Part shown: positions 8,128-17,911 of the stretch, one piece after another
Position numbering within the stretch: the first letter of the stretch is position 1
Layout of the letters: every line of letters starts with the position of its first letter
Assembly (NCBI RefSeq): GCF_003010965.1
Contig: NZ_PGGM01000005.1
Span: forward strand, 294,387-358,386
Length of the DNA stretch: 64,000 bases
Reading direction: 5' to 3'
DNA from: Phyllobacterium sophorae
GTDB taxonomy: Bacteria > Pseudomonadota > Alphaproteobacteria > Rhizobiales > Rhizobiaceae
Translations under genes and position numbers: made by a program
The notes under the pieces: model-generated
The model's database searches: none
What the model saw: the letters and a program-made list of their open reading frames with translations, nothing else
Told to the model about the DNA's origin: nothing

Positions 8128-9801
8128 CTAGTCCGTCACCGCTCCTTCGCTCGCCGACTTAGCCAGCTTGGCGAATTTGGCCAGCACACCGCGCGTGTAC
8201 CGCGGCGGCGGCTGCTTCCACTGAGCGCGGCGTGCTTCTATTTCAGCCTCGCCAACCTCGAGTTGCAGCAATTGCTTATGGGCGTCGATAGTGATCGTGT
8301 CGCCTTCCTGGACCAGCGCAATGGTGCCGCCTTCAAAAGCCTCCGGGGTGACATGGCCGACGACCATGCCCCAGGTTCCACCGGAAAAGCGCCCGTCCGT
8401 GATCAGTCCGACACTTTCGCCAAGGCCCCGGCCGATAATCGCTGAAGTTGGCGCCAGCATTTCCGGCATGCCCGGGCCACCTTTCGGGCCAAGATAACGC
8501 AGCACCACCACATCTCCCGGCCGGATCTTGTCGGAAAGGATCGCGTCCATGGCCGACTGCTCGTCGTCAAAGACGCGTGCGGGTCCCTGGATGACGGGGT
8601 TTTTCAACCCTGTGATCTTGGCCACTGCGCCGCCCGTCGCAAGATTGCCCTTGAGGATCGCCAGATGCCCCTGCTTGTAGAGCGCCCTGTCGATGGGCCG
8701 TATGACATTCTGATCGGCCGGCGGTGCATCCGGGATATGCACCAGTTCCTCGGCAAGCGTGCGTCCCGTGATGGTAGGGCAGTCGCCGTGCAGGAGACCT
8801 GCATTCAACAGGATTTTGAGGACCTGCGGAATGCCGCCGACCTTGTGCAGATCGACCGCCATATACTGGCCGGACGGCCTGAGATTACAGATCACCGGCA
8901 CCTTGCGGCGCACCCGCTCAAAGTCTTCGAGCGTCCATTCCACTTCCGCCGCATGGGCGATGGCAAGGAAATGCAGCACGCCATTGGTGGAACCGCCCGT
9001 CGCCATGATCAGCGCCACGGCATTTTCAATGGATTTGCGTGTGATGATATCGCGCGGGCGGATATTTCTGCGCACGGCTTCAACCAGAACGCGCGCGGAT
9101 TGTTCTGTACTGTCTACTTTTTCCGCATCGGGATTGGCCATGGTCGACGATGACAGCAGCGACATGCCGAGCGCCTCGAAAGCCGAACTCATCGTGTTGG
9201 CCGTATACATGCCACCACAAGAGCCGGTCGATGGACAGGCGTGGCGCTCGATGCCTTCGAAGTCCTCCTCGCTCATCTTCCCGGCCATAAAAGAGCCGAC
9301 TGCCTCAAAGGAGGAAACAATCGACAGATCCTTGCCCTTCCAATTGCCGGGCTTGATGGTTCCGCCGTAAACATAAATAGAGGGAACATTGGTGCGGGCC
9401 ATCGCGATCATTCCGCCTGGCATGTTTTTGTCGCAACCGCCGATGACAAGAACGCCGTCCATCCATTGGCCGTTGACGCAGGTCTCGATGCAGTCAGCGA
9501 TCACTTCGCGCGAGATCAGCGAATATTTCATGCCCTCGGTGCCCATCGCCATGCCATCGGAAATGGTGGGCGTGCCGAAGATTTGCGGGTTGCCGCCCGC
9601 CGCTTTTATCGCAGCGACAGCAGCATCGGCCAAAGGCTGCAGCCCCGCATTGCAGGGTGTGATCGTCGAATGGCCGTTGGCAATGCCGATCATAGGCTTG
9701 TCGAAATCAGCCTTCTCATAGCCCAGCGCATAGTACATGGCACGATTAGGCGACCGTGCGACGCCCTGGGTAATGTGTTTCGATCGCTCGTTGGCTGGCA
9801 T
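8128..9801 (-). CDS. ilvD: Dihydroxy-acid dehydratase
   Basis: 557 residues of the IlvD/Edd family, which dehydrates 2,3-dihydroxy-isovalerate and -methylvalerate in valine and isoleucine synthesis using an Fe-S cluster and Mg2+. Cluster ligands are seen in [10 protein letters not shown] (residue ~120) and [16 protein letters not shown] (~190-205); the C-terminal domain has GRFSGGTWG and VGHVTPEA. The shorter length (about 557-575 versus ~615 in enteric IlvD) marks the compact subclass, and some members of this superfamily act on sugar acids. The motifs fit the true branched-chain enzyme best. It stands as a single gene. Confidence 0.85.
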   Translation of the reverse strand: MPANERSKHITQGVARSPNRAMYYALGYEKADFDKPMIGIANGHSTITPCNAGLQPLADAAVAAIKAAGGNPQIFGTPTISDGMAMGTEGMKYSLISREVIADCIETCVNGQWMDGVLVIGGCDKNMPGGMIAMARTNVPSIYVYGGTIKPGNWKGKDLSIVSSFEAVGSFMAGKMSEEDFEGIERHACPSTGSCGGMYTANTMSSAFEALGMSLLSSSTMANPDAEKVDSTEQSARVLVEAVRRNIRPRDIITRKSIENAVALIMATGGSTNGVLHFLAIAHAAEVEWTLEDFERVRRKVPVICNLRPSGQYMAVDLHKVGGIPQVLKILLNAGLLHGDCPTITGRTLAEELVHIPDAPPADQNVIRPIDRALYKQGHLAILKGNLATGGAVAKITGLKNPVIQGPARVFDDEQSAMDAILSDKIRPGDVVVLRYLGPKGGPGMPEMLAPTSAIIGRGLGESVGLITDGRFSGGTWGMVVGHVTPEAFEGGTIALVQEGDTITIDAHKQLLQLEVGEAEIEARRAQWKQPPPRYTRGVLAKFAKLAKSASEGAVTD

Positions 9802-9869
9802 GGCTCGGCTCCCATTCTCGATACAAGAATAGTTTTAGAGCTTTTCCAGATAAGTGCGAAAGAGAATCT

Positions 9870-11126
9870 TCAGCGAATAGCCTTGATCAGGCTCTTGTCG
9901 GGAAAGCAGGTCGGGGCCATTCCCTGCTTGAACTGCCAGTCACCGATCGAGCGGCGCGTCTTGAAGCCCGGGAAGCCATCCGCCCCGCCGGCATCATAGC
10001 CCTTCTTCTCGAGCACTTTTTGCAGACCGGCAATGTCCGAGCGATACAGGCCTCCGACATCGCCCCAGCCTGTGGAGAAACCCGTCGCACCGTTCGCTAT
10101 ACGATCTCCGGCATGGCCGATGAACAGCGCATAGAGATCACTCATATTGTATTCCTTGAGCACGTAGAAATTCTTCGTGACGATGAACGCTGGGCCGTGC
10201 CGCCCCGCCGGCATCACCAGGAAACCTTCGCGCTTTGCTTCGCTGGACGGGAACGGCTTGCCGTTGACGCGGGCGATGCCAAGCTTTTCCCATGCCGCGA
10301 ACGGTTTGCCTTGGTCCGGTCCCTCGAGCGCACAGCTGACGCTGGCCGGAACGTTGACCTCGTAGCCCCAATCGCGGCCGCGCTGCCAGCCATACTGTGC
10401 GAGGTAATGTGCGATTGAACCCAGCGTGTCCGGCACCGAATTCCAGATGTCCCGCTTGCCATCGCCGTCGAAATCTACCGCGTGCTCGATGTAGGAACTC
10501 GGCATGAATTGCGGCTGGCCAAGCGCCCCGGCCCAGGAGCTCTTCATGCTGCCGGCGCCGATATAGCCCTTCTGGACAATCTCCAGTGCCGCCACCAGCT
10601 CCTCGCGGAACATATCCTTGCGCGTTGCCATGAACGCTTTGGTGCCAAGCACCGTAAAAGCATTGTAGGGAATCTTGACGCTGCCATAACCGCTTTCGCG
10701 GCCCCAGATGGCAAGGGCTATTTCGCCTGGAACGCCATACTTGTTCTCTACCGCCTTCAGTATCCGCGCATATTGCCCGGCTCGCGCCTTTCCGCCCGAG
10801 GTGACCGCGTTCACCGTCTTGTCGTTGAAATACTTGCCGGGCGAGCCGAATTCGGACTGCACCTGTTTCTGTGGCGTTTGCGGCTTTTCACCCGGCATGA
10901 CCAGATCCGGCAGGTCGAAGTTCAGCGTCACGCCGGTGAACGCCTGATCGAAGGTTGGCTTGGAAACGCCCTTCGCCCTGGCTTCTGGCCAAAGGTCATT
11001 GGCAAGCCATGTTTGAAATTGGGCCTCGATTTCGGGCTTTGACGCCGCCAACCCTGCGCTTGCATCAACAGCGAGCAACATCCCTGCCACCGCCCCAAGG
11101 GCATATCTCAATGGACGTTGGATCAA
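9870..11126 (-). CDS. Lytic murein transglycosylase, MltB family
   Basis: 418 residues. A signal peptide spans residues ~1-28 (LRYALGAVAGMLLAVDASAGLA). The SLT_2/MltB catalytic domain follows, with the catalytic Glu in ALAIWGRESGYG (residue ~145) and the family blocks GALGQPQFMPSSY and VDFDGDGKRDIW. The C-terminal ~60 residues form a peptidoglycan-binding domain (IAGLQKVLEKKGYDAGGADGFPG). The enzyme cleaves the glycan backbone of murein in the periplasm, making 1,6-anhydro ends. The start codon is TTG with a strong AGGAGG seven bases upstream. Its start is only nine bases below the recR stop, so recR and this gene may be cotranscribed. Confidence 0.9.
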   Translation of the reverse strand: MIQRPLRYALGAVAGMLLAVDASAGLAASKPEIEAQFQTWLANDLWPEARAKGVSKPTFDQAFTGVTLNFDLPDLVMPGEKPQTPQKQVQSEFGSPGKYFNDKTVNAVTSGGKARAGQYARILKAVENKYGVPGEIALAIWGRESGYGSVKIPYNAFTVLGTKAFMATRKDMFREELVAALEIVQKGYIGAGSMKSSWAGALGQPQFMPSSYIEHAVDFDGDGKRDIWNSVPDTLGSIAHYLAQYGWQRGRDWGYEVNVPASVSCALEGPDQGKPFAAWEKLGIARVNGKPFPSSEAKREGFLVMPAGRHGPAFIVTKNFYVLKEYNMSDLYALFIGHAGDRIANGATGFSTGWGDVGGLYRSDIAGLQKVLEKKGYDAGGADGFPGFKTRRSIGDWQFKQGMAPTCFPDKSLIKAIR

Positions 11127-11135
11127 GATGTCCTC

Positions 11136-11741
11136 CTAGAGTGTCGTTCGGGCGCGCAATGCCGCCGTCAATGTTCCTTCGTCGAGATAATCGAGTTCAC
11201 CGCCAACGGGAACGCCATGGGCGAGCCTCGTGATGCGAACATCCAGCCCGGCAAGCTGATCGGTGATGTAATGCGCCGTCGTCTGGCCCTCGACCGTCGC
11301 GTTGACCGCCAGGATCACTTCCTTGATCTCGCCTTCCGCGACCCGTCCCACGAGCGTCATGATATTGAGATCGTCTGGGCCGATACCGTCGAGCGGCGAC
11401 AGCCGTCCGCCCAGAACGTGGTAACGCACATTCATCGACCCGGCACGCTCCAGCGCCCAGAGATCGGAGACATCCTCGACGACGATGAGCGTCGCCCGTT
11501 CGCGGCGCGGATCGGTGCAGATCATGCAGGGATCGGATGTATCGACATTGCCGCACGTGCTGCAAATCCGCACTTTGTCCGCAGCATCCTGCATGGCCGA
11601 ACCCAGTGGAATCAGCAGCGCTTCCTTCTTCTTGATCAGATACAGGGCTGCCCGGCGGGCGGAACGCGGCCCGAGCCCCGGCACTTTCGCCAGGAGCTGG
11701 ATCAGGCGTTCAATTTCGGGACCGGCGATTCGCTTCGACAT
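11136..11741 (-). CDS. recR: Recombination mediator protein RecR
   Basis: 201 residues, the normal length. N-terminal helix-hairpin-helix ([20 protein letters not shown]), a four-cysteine zinc site ([17 protein letters not shown], residues ~57-72), then a Toprim domain ([15 protein letters not shown]) and the C-terminal Walker-like [24 protein letters not shown] region. RecR works with RecF/RecO to load RecA at gaps; recF is also present in this window at 50371. In alphaproteobacteria recR normally follows dnaX-ybaB; here a 443-base gap with two hairpins separates it from ybaB, hinting at a separate promoter. Confidence 0.97.
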   Translation of the reverse strand: MSKRIAGPEIERLIQLLAKVPGLGPRSARRAALYLIKKKEALLIPLGSAMQDAADKVRICSTCGNVDTSDPCMICTDPRRERATLIVVEDVSDLWALERAGSMNVRYHVLGGRLSPLDGIGPDDLNIMTLVGRVAEGEIKEVILAVNATVEGQTTAHYITDQLAGLDVRITRLAHGVPVGGELDYLDEGTLTAALRARTTL

Positions 11742-12038
11742 GTCGCCGGTTTAAAGCAATTTGCGGTTTTAGGGAATCGGAGAGCGCTGCAAAGCCTCAA
11801 CTGACTGCAATCAAAATGCTCAAAGAAACACAATCCTGGATTGGTTGTCCCATTTCACAGGCCGGATATTGATTGAGCAGGCGCAAAAAGCGCATGAGTT
11901 TGAGGGAAAAGCAGCAGCATCGTGCCAGCCGGTGCATTGGAGAAGATGGGCTTCTCCAACTGCGGCATCAGCCTTTGCTCAAACTTGGAGGTGAAACTAT
12001 GCGGAGATTTCCGTTTAGCGTTGCTCTCATTATGAAAA

Positions 12039-12074
12039 GAACCCGGACCGGCTGGCAGCTGATGATCCGGGTTC
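12039..12074 (-). terminator. Hairpin followed by T-run on the minus strand
   Basis: Perfect 9-bp inverted repeat GAACCCGGA/TCCGGGTTC with an 18-base loop; on the minus strand it is followed by TTTTC, so it is a plausible rho-independent terminator for dnaX-ybaB. Confidence 0.5.
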
Positions 12075-12093
12075 ATTTCATATAACGAGGAAA

Positions 12094-12119
12094 GGGGGAC
12101 GAGCGAAAGCTCGTTCCCC
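12094..12119. other. GNRA-capped hairpin
   Basis: An 11-bp stem (one G-U on the plus-strand reading) closed by a GAAA tetraloop: GGGGGACGAGC-GAAA-GCTCGTTCCCC. It lies just downstream of ybaB. It may stabilise the transcript end or be the first half of a double terminator. Confidence 0.45.
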
Positions 12120-12184
12120 ACTCCAAGCATAATATAAACGAGTTGGGCGGCCTTTCCAACAAACTTCTGGTTGCCGCCCAAGTG

Positions 12185-12508
12185 TCAAAACGGTAGCTTG
12201 AAACCGGGCGGTATGGGCAAACCAGCAGTCAGCGCCTGCGTCTTCTCGGCCATGATCGCCTCGACTTTTGCCTTGGCTTCATTGTGCGCAGCGATGATCA
12301 GGTCTTCGATGACCTCGATATCATCTTCCTTGAACAGCGACGGATCGATCGTCAGCGCCGTCAGCGCGCCCTTGCCGGAAAGCTTCACTGTGACGAGGCC
12401 GCCGCCTGCCTGGCCTTCCGCTTCCAATGCAGAAATCTCTTCCTGCATGGCCGCCATCTTGGCCTGCATTTCCTTGGCCTGTTTCATCATGCCCATAATG
12501 TCACGCAT
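12185..12508 (-). CDS. ybaB: YbaB/EbfC family nucleoid-associated protein
   Basis: 107 residues: the N-terminal helix [21 protein letters not shown], a Gly-rich turn EGQAGGG, then [21 protein letters not shown], the signature of this small dimeric DNA-binding family. I start at MRDIMG since AGGAG stands eight bases upstream; the longer frame begins inside the dnaX end. It follows dnaX directly, in the conserved dnaX-ybaB order. Confidence 0.95.
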   Translation of the reverse strand: MRDIMGMMKQAKEMQAKMAAMQEEISALEAEGQAGGGLVTVKLSGKGALTALTIDPSLFKEDDIEVIEDLIIAAHNEAKAKVEAIMAEKTQALTAGLPIPPGFKLPF

Positions 12509-12525
12509 GGGAAAACTCCTGTTGT

Positions 12526-14349
12526 TCAATCGTCTTCTTCGACTGGTGCCAATGTATCATCACCGGGTGCTGCACCGTTTGATATTTCGCCGTCTGCCTG
12601 CCCGGCGGGTGTCGCGATGCGCACATTGATGATCTTGGCGCCGGGAAATTTTGACAGGATCGCTGCGACATCCGGATCGGCCCGCGCGTCGCTCAACAGC
12701 GAGTCACGTTTTGCCGTTTCGGTTTCATTGATCGTGGCACTGCCCTGCTCGCGCGAGAGCGAGACCATCCAGCGGATTCCGGTCCAGTCAGTCAGCTTCT
12801 GCGACAGATCCGTCAAAAGCGTCTTCGGTGCATTGTCGGTCAGGTTGATTTCAAGCCGTCCAGGCTTGAGACTGACAAGGCGCACGCAATTCTTGACCAT
12901 GATCTTGAACTGCATGTCGCGCTGCTTCTCGGCCAGCGCGATGATGTCCTCGATGCTGTTAACCGGTACAACAGGCGTTGCTTCTTCGACCACCGGCTGC
13001 GGCGGAACGATCGGATCGGGCCTGGCGGCTGACGGTTCGACCAGGCGCATGGTGGCGCCGCCGTTGGAGCTGATAGAGCCACGCGATGAAGCGACCGCAT
13101 CCGTGGTCCCCGGACGAGCCATGGCGGCCCCGCCATTTCCCGGACGAGGTGCGTCATTTCGGGACGATTGCGTGGCCGTCGCCGCCCCATCCTCCAGTGA
13201 TTTCAACGCCTCGTCGAGCGTCGGCAGATCGGCAGCGTGGGCAAGCCGGATCAACAGCATTTCCGCCGCCTGGACGGGGCGGCTGGAATTGTCCACTTCG
13301 GTGATGCCTTTCAGGAGCATCTGCCAGGTGCGTGACAGGACACGGATGGATAGCTTTTCGGCAAAGTCCCTTCCGCGTGTCCGCTCGTCTTCCGAAAGAG
13401 AAATGTCATCCGCCACGTCCGGCGTAAAACGGATGCGCGTCACCAGATGGTTGAAATCGGCAAGATCGGTGAGAACCACGCTCGGGTCGGCGCCAACATC
13501 ATATTGGGCGCGGAATTCCCGCAAGGCGGACGCAACATCGCCCCGCATCAGCATTTCGAACAGATCGATGATACGGGCGCGGTCGGCGAGGCCGAGCATT
13601 GAACGTACGGCATCGGCATCGACAGTGCCTGCGCCGTGGGCGATGGCTTGATCGAAAATCGACAATGAATCGCGCACCGACCCTTCGCCTGCCCTTGCGA
13701 TCATACTCAGCGACGCATCGTCCACCGTGATCGCTTCCAGACCTGCGATCTTCTGCAAATGGCGAATCAAGACGCTGGTGTCGATGCGGCGCAGGTCGAA
13801 GCGCTGGCAGCGCGACAGAACCGTGATCGGGACTTTGCGGATTTCGGTCGTTGCAAAGATGAATTTCACATGGGGAGGCGGTTCTTCCAGTGTCTTCAAC
13901 AGGCCGTTGAAGGCCTGATTGGAGAGCATGTGCACCTCATCGATGATGTAGACCTTGTAACGCGACGAAACCGGGCGATAACGCACCTGTTCGATGATCT
14001 CGCGAATATCGTCGATACCCGTATGCGAGGCGGCGTCCATTTCGATCACGTCGACATGGCGGCCTTCCATGATCGCCTGGCAGTGCTCGCCCGGCGCGGT
14101 GAGATCGATTGTAGGTCTATCGATCTCGACCGTTTTGTAGTTAAGCGCGCGCGCCAGAATTCGCGCGGTGGTCGTCTTGCCGACACCGCGCACGCCGGTC
14201 AGCATCCACGCCTGCGCGATGCGCCCGGTTTCGAATGCATTGGTCAGCGTGCGAACCATCGGCTCCTGGCCGATCAGATCGTCAAAATTCTGCGGGCGAT
14301 ATTTGCGGGCGAGCACGCGATAGGCGCTATCTGCCATTTTGGTGTCCAT
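12526..14349 (-). CDS. dnaX: DNA polymerase III subunit gamma/tau
   Basis: 607 residues. Clamp-loader AAA+ core: Walker A in [14 protein letters not shown] (residues ~53-66), Walker B and sensor 1 in [10 protein letters not shown] and [12 protein letters not shown], arginine finger [11 protein letters not shown] Pro/Ala/Gly-rich linker (~residues 385-470) leads to the tau C-terminal domain. The four-cysteine zinc module usually present between Walker A and B is reduced to one Cys ([12 protein letters not shown]), with an Asp/Thr/Pro-rich replacement. A second in-frame ATG lies four codons downstream of the chosen start. SRP RNA lies just upstream on the same strand. Confidence 0.95.
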   Translation of the reverse strand: MDTKMADSAYRVLARKYRPQNFDDLIGQEPMVRTLTNAFETGRIAQAWMLTGVRGVGKTTTARILARALNYKTVEIDRPTIDLTAPGEHCQAIMEGRHVDVIEMDAASHTGIDDIREIIEQVRYRPVSSRYKVYIIDEVHMLSNQAFNGLLKTLEEPPPHVKFIFATTEIRKVPITVLSRCQRFDLRRIDTSVLIRHLQKIAGLEAITVDDASLSMIARAGEGSVRDSLSIFDQAIAHGAGTVDADAVRSMLGLADRARIIDLFEMLMRGDVASALREFRAQYDVGADPSVVLTDLADFNHLVTRIRFTPDVADDISLSEDERTRGRDFAEKLSIRVLSRTWQMLLKGITEVDNSSRPVQAAEMLLIRLAHAADLPTLDEALKSLEDGAATATQSSRNDAPRPGNGGAAMARPGTTDAVASSRGSISSNGGATMRLVEPSAARPDPIVPPQPVVEEATPVVPVNSIEDIIALAEKQRDMQFKIMVKNCVRLVSLKPGRLEINLTDNAPKTLLTDLSQKLTDWTGIRWMVSLSREQGSATINETETAKRDSLLSDARADPDVAAILSKFPGAKIINVRIATPAGQADGEISNGAAPGDDTLAPVEEDD

Positions 14350-14475
14350 CGCGCTGATTCCGCTCCTGCATTAACTTCTCGCGTGCGTCACAAGTTTGGA
14401 CCGCCATGCACCGCAGCGTCAATGCCGCTTGACGGCTTTGACACAGGCCAGGGCAAGTTGACAAAGAAGAAGGGT

Positions 14476-14571
14476 GGGAGGCTGGCACGGCGACCCGTGC
14501 CTGGCTCGTTGGGGCTGCTTCCTTCCGGACCTGACCCGGTTGGCGAGTGGCTCGTCCACCACCAACCTCCC
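14476..14571 (-). ncRNA. ffs: Signal recognition particle RNA (4.5S), small bacterial type
   Basis: The minus strand carries GGGTCAGGTCCGGAAGGAAG (complement of 14518-14537), the universally conserved domain IV with its GGAAG internal loop and tetraloop that binds Ffh. The ends pair: GGGAGGCTGG at 14476-14485 with CCAACCTCCC at 14562-14571, giving a ~96-nt hairpin. Placement just upstream of dnaX is the usual alphaproteobacterial arrangement. Ends are estimated from pairing. Confidence 0.92.
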
Positions 14572-14642
14572 GAGGCTCATATCGTCAATTCAGACGCAAA
14601 AAGCAAGCGGATCGGCAAAAAAACTGTTATCTAATATGAATC

Positions 14643-15044
14643 ATGACTTTTACGCTCGATAGTAAGCTTGCAGCAGAGACATTTTCCATTGCAAGGCTGG
14701 GTCTCTGCGATCTGCGCCTGATGAATGACCGCCGCTGGCCCTGGTTGATCCTGGTGCCGCAACGCCCCGGCATCTGCGAAATCCACGAACTGACCCCGCT
14801 TGACCAAACCATGCTGACTTTCGAGACCGGGATTGCAGCCCAGGCATTAAAGTCGGTCGTCAATTGCGAGAAAATCAATACGGGCGCGCTGGGCAATATC
14901 GTTCGCCAGCTGCATCTGCATGTGATCGCCCGCAATACCGGGGATCCCGCCTGGCCCGGACCTGTCTGGGGACACGGCACTCGCGAACCCTATGGCGAAA
15001 AAGACGCAAAGGCCTTTGCGAGCGCCATACTCAAGGCTATCTAG
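14643..15044 (+). CDS. HIT-like (histidine triad) family protein
   Basis: 133 residues. The triad region reads IVRQLHLHVIARNTGDPAWPGPVWG. The usual first His of HxHxH is Gln, but the middle His, which is the nucleophile in HIT hydrolases, and the third are kept. This Q-variant is a recognised bacterial subgroup. HIT proteins cleave nucleoside phosphoramidates or dinucleotides; the physiological substrate is unknown. It lies 51 bases before nudC on the same strand, so two nucleotide hydrolases may be coexpressed. Confidence 0.85.
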   Translation: MTFTLDSKLAAETFSIARLGLCDLRLMNDRRWPWLILVPQRPGICEIHELTPLDQTMLTFETGIAAQALKSVVNCEKINTGALGNIVRQLHLHVIARNTGDPAWPGPVWGHGTREPYGEKDAKAFASAILKAI

Positions 15045-15095
15045 TCAATATAATTGCGCAGTCCCATTCCGGACCAGCTTTCTGGAGTTCCACCC

Positions 15096-16037
15096 ATGTC
15101 GTTTCGCCTCTTCGATGTCCCGGAAACGGAAGCAAGTCATTTTGTCGGCTTCGCCGGCAACAGGATCAACCGTCATTCGGAAAAGCGCAGTGATGATGTG
15201 GTGACCCTTGCGCTGGGGAATGCCAACGCCCGCATGCTGCTGATCGGTCAGGGTCAGGTGCTGGTAACGCAGCGCGACACGGGCGATGCCCTTTTCAGCC
15301 TGGACGAAGCCGCGGCCCTGCTGCCGGCGCAGGACAAGACCGTCTATCTCGGCATGCAGGACGATATGCCGATCCTCGCAGCGCCGAGCGCATTGGATTT
15401 CACCGCCTTGCCGGACCTCATCGAGGCTATCGACTATCGCTCGGTCTACACGCAAGGCCTCATCCCGCCTGACCAGCTCGGGGCCATGGCGCAAGCAGTG
15501 TCGCTTCTGACCTGGCATGAGAACCACAAATATTGCGGACGCTGCGGCACCGGAACAGTCATGCGCGACGGCGGTTACCGGCGTACCTGCCCCAATTGCG
15601 AAGCGCAGCATTTCCCCAGGACTGATCCTGTCGCGATCATGATGGTAGTGCGAGGTGATCGATGCCTGCTGGCGCGCGGCCCGCATTTCGGTCCGGGGAT
15701 GTATTCCTGCCTTGCCGGTTTCATCGAGCCCGGCGAAACGATAGAAAACGCGGTTCGCCGCGAGACGCTGGAAGAAACCAATCTGCCGGTCGGCCGCGTG
15801 CTCTACCACGCCAGCCAGCCCTGGCCATTCCCCTATTCACTGATGATCGGCTGCCACGCCGAGGCACTGTCCGATAAATTCACCCTCGACAGGGCCGAGC
15901 TTGAGGATGGACGCTGGTTCTCGCGCGAGGAAGTGGTCACCATGCTCGACCGCACGCACCCGGACGGCTTGATGACACCGCCGCGTGGCGCCATCGCCGC
16001 ACACCTAATCCGCAGCTGGGTCGAGAGTGGGGTTTAG
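15096..16037 (+). CDS. nudC: NAD(H) pyrophosphatase / RNA decapping hydrolase NudC
   Basis: 313 residues. Zinc ribbon with four cysteines (CGRCGTG ... CPNCEAQHFPRTDP), a Nudix box with GFIEPGETIENAVRRETLEE (residues ~207-226), and the NudC-specific SQPWPFPYSLMIGC downstream. The enzyme hydrolyses NADH to NMNH and AMP and removes NAD caps from RNA. I start at MSFRLFDVP with GGAG eight bases upstream. It converges on pheA with eight bases between stops. Confidence 0.93.
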   Translation: MSFRLFDVPETEASHFVGFAGNRINRHSEKRSDDVVTLALGNANARMLLIGQGQVLVTQRDTGDALFSLDEAAALLPAQDKTVYLGMQDDMPILAAPSALDFTALPDLIEAIDYRSVYTQGLIPPDQLGAMAQAVSLLTWHENHKYCGRCGTGTVMRDGGYRRTCPNCEAQHFPRTDPVAIMMVVRGDRCLLARGPHFGPGMYSCLAGFIEPGETIENAVRRETLEETNLPVGRVLYHASQPWPFPYSLMIGCHAEALSDKFTLDRAELEDGRWFSREEVVTMLDRTHPDGLMTPPRGAIAAHLIRSWVESGV

Positions 16038-16045
16038 ACAGAACC

Positions 16046-16909
16046 CTATTCCTCCTCGCCCTGCGCGCTGCGGAATGTCGTATCCGCTGGATAAACACCC
16101 AGGATCCGTACTTCCTTGGAGAAGAACTCCAGCTCGTCCAGGGCGTGGGCGACGTTCTTGTCATCGGGGTGACCTTCAATGTCGGCATAGAACTGCGTTG
16201 CAGTGAACTTGCCGTCGATCTGGTAACTCTCGAGCTTCGTCATATTAACCATGTTGGTAGCGAAACCGCCCATGGCCTTGTAAAGCGCCGCCGGAACGTT
16301 GCGGACGCGGAAGACGAAAGTCGTCATCATGAGTTCATTGGAGGTGCGCGGCGCCCATTTCTTGGTCTTGTTGAGAACGACGAACCGCGTGACGTTGTTT
16401 TCCGTATCCTCGACATCCTCTTCCAGAATGTCGAGCCCGTAGAGATCGGAGGCAAGTCGCGGTGCCAGGGCGGCCATCGACTTGTCCTTGACCTCGGCAA
16501 CGAGCCGCGCTGCGCCAGCCGTATCTCCGGCAATCATCGGCTTCCAGCCATTCTTGCGGATATATTTTCGGCATTGGCCCAGAGCGTGGATGTGGCTATG
16601 GACTGACGTGATATCGCTGCGCTTGGTGCCGGGCAGCACCATCAATTGAAAATGAATCGGCAGGAAATACTCGCCGACAATGTGCAGGCGCGATTCCGGC
16701 AGGAGATGGTGAATATCGGCGACGCGGCCGGCAATCGTGTTTTCAATCGGGATCATGGCAAGATCAGCCGCACCGCTTTCGACAGCGTTGAACGCATCCT
16801 CGAAAGTCGGGCAAGGCATGGGTTCCATCTCTGGAAACATGTTGCGGCACGCGGTATCCGAGTTCGCCCCAGGCTCGCCCTGGAAGGAGATGCGATTGGT
16901 CTTGGCCAT
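16046..16909 (-). CDS. pheA: Prephenate dehydratase
   Basis: 287 residues, monofunctional (no chorismate mutase domain). The catalytic PDT domain begins ISFQGEPGANSDTA and has the TRF motif in ENNVTRFVVLN (residues ~177-187); the C-terminal ACT domain contains KLESYQIDGKFTATQFYADI, the phenylalanine-sensing ESRP-like site. It converts prephenate to phenylpyruvate with loss of CO2 and water. The ATG at 16909 lies two bases after the kdsB stop, so the two are cotranscribed although functionally unrelated. Confidence 0.95.
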   Translation of the reverse strand: MAKTNRISFQGEPGANSDTACRNMFPEMEPMPCPTFEDAFNAVESGAADLAMIPIENTIAGRVADIHHLLPESRLHIVGEYFLPIHFQLMVLPGTKRSDITSVHSHIHALGQCRKYIRKNGWKPMIAGDTAGAARLVAEVKDKSMAALAPRLASDLYGLDILEEDVEDTENNVTRFVVLNKTKKWAPRTSNELMMTTFVFRVRNVPAALYKAMGGFATNMVNMTKLESYQIDGKFTATQFYADIEGHPDDKNVAHALDELEFFSKEVRILGVYPADTTFRSAQGEEE

Positions 16910-16911
16910 TA

Positions 16912-17652
16912 TCAATTGCCTTTTATGTGGTGAAGAATGTCACGTGCCCGTTCGAGATCTTCGGGCGTATCGACGCCAAGCGGCACCGAATCAACGATTT
17001 CCACATCGATCCGCATGCCTGCTTCCAGTGCGCGCAGCTGTTCCAGCCTCTCGCGGCGTTCCAGCGGGGATGGCCCAAGCCCGACAAAACGCTCCAGTGC
17101 AGCACGGCGATAGGCATAGAGCCCGATGTGGTGATAGAGCGGACCATCGCCCCATGGCGCGGTCGCGCGGGTAAAATAAAGCGCGCGCATCTGGTTCTTG
17201 CCCGATGGTGAACCGATGATCTTCACGACGTTCGGGTTGGTCTTCTCATCCTCGCGGCGAATTTCGACGCCCAGCGTACCAATATCGGCAGGACCGTTCT
17301 GCAAGGGCAGAAGCGCACGCCTTATGATATCGGCGTCGATGGTCGGCAAATCGCCTTGAACATTCACGACAGCGTCAACGCTGCCGTCCGGATCGAGCGC
17401 CAGAAGCGCTTCATAGATGCGGTCAGAGCCGGATTCGTGATCATCGCGCGTCATGACGGCTTCAAGCCCATGTGCTTCCACCGCCGACCTCACGGCAAGG
17501 CTGTCAGTTGCAACCACGGTGCGGCCAAGACCCGCAGCAGCAGCGCGTTCCGCCACATGCACGATCATCGGCTTGCCGGCAATATCGGCCAGCGGCTTGT
17601 CGGGAAGCCGTGTCGAAGCCATTCTGGCAGGAATAAGTGTCAATATTCTCAT
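16912..17652 (-). CDS. kdsB: 3-deoxy-manno-octulosonate cytidylyltransferase (CMP-KDO synthetase)
   Basis: 246 residues. The nucleotide-binding start [19 protein letters not shown] is diagnostic, followed by [12 protein letters not shown] and [12 protein letters not shown], and [19 protein letters not shown] near the end. The enzyme activates KDO with CTP for lipid A inner-core synthesis in the cytoplasm. The kdsB-pheA pairing is common in Hyphomicrobiales. Confidence 0.96.
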   Translation of the reverse strand: MRILTLIPARMASTRLPDKPLADIAGKPMIVHVAERAAAAGLGRTVVATDSLAVRSAVEAHGLEAVMTRDDHESGSDRIYEALLALDPDGSVDAVVNVQGDLPTIDADIIRRALLPLQNGPADIGTLGVEIRREDEKTNPNVVKIIGSPSGKNQMRALYFTRATAPWGDGPLYHHIGLYAYRRAALERFVGLGPSPLERRERLEQLRALEAGMRIDVEIVDSVPLGVDTPEDLERARDILHHIKGN

Positions 17653-17911
17653 GCGTCACACATGCCTACGGGTGTCAAAAAGTCTCAGGCAGAACCGCCC
17701 TTATATGTGTTGCAAGTCGCGAGCAAAAGACCTAGTTTCCGCGCGATCACGAGGGGCTCTTGTCACAAATGTGCAGCGTTCTGCATTGACCAGATATTGA
17801 GAACCTCCGCAAGTGTGCTGAACACGAAGCTCCTGCAATTGCTTTGGCTAACGCAACCGGGCTCTGTATTCAGTGTACTTGAACAGGACACAAGTGGAGC
17901 AATGATCGACG

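Larger units (their letters stand above)
11742..12184. other. 443-base gap between recR and ybaB
   Basis: No convincing gene. The only frames are short with poor composition. The notable content is two strong hairpins (12039-12074 and 12094-12119, listed separately). A recR promoter probably lies in the lower half of this gap, but I see no clear consensus. Confidence 0.5.

Noticed and set aside
11855..12181. 108-residue minus-strand frame in the ybaB-recR gap
   Set aside because: It crosses both strong hairpins, has no ribosome binding site and no family resemblance.
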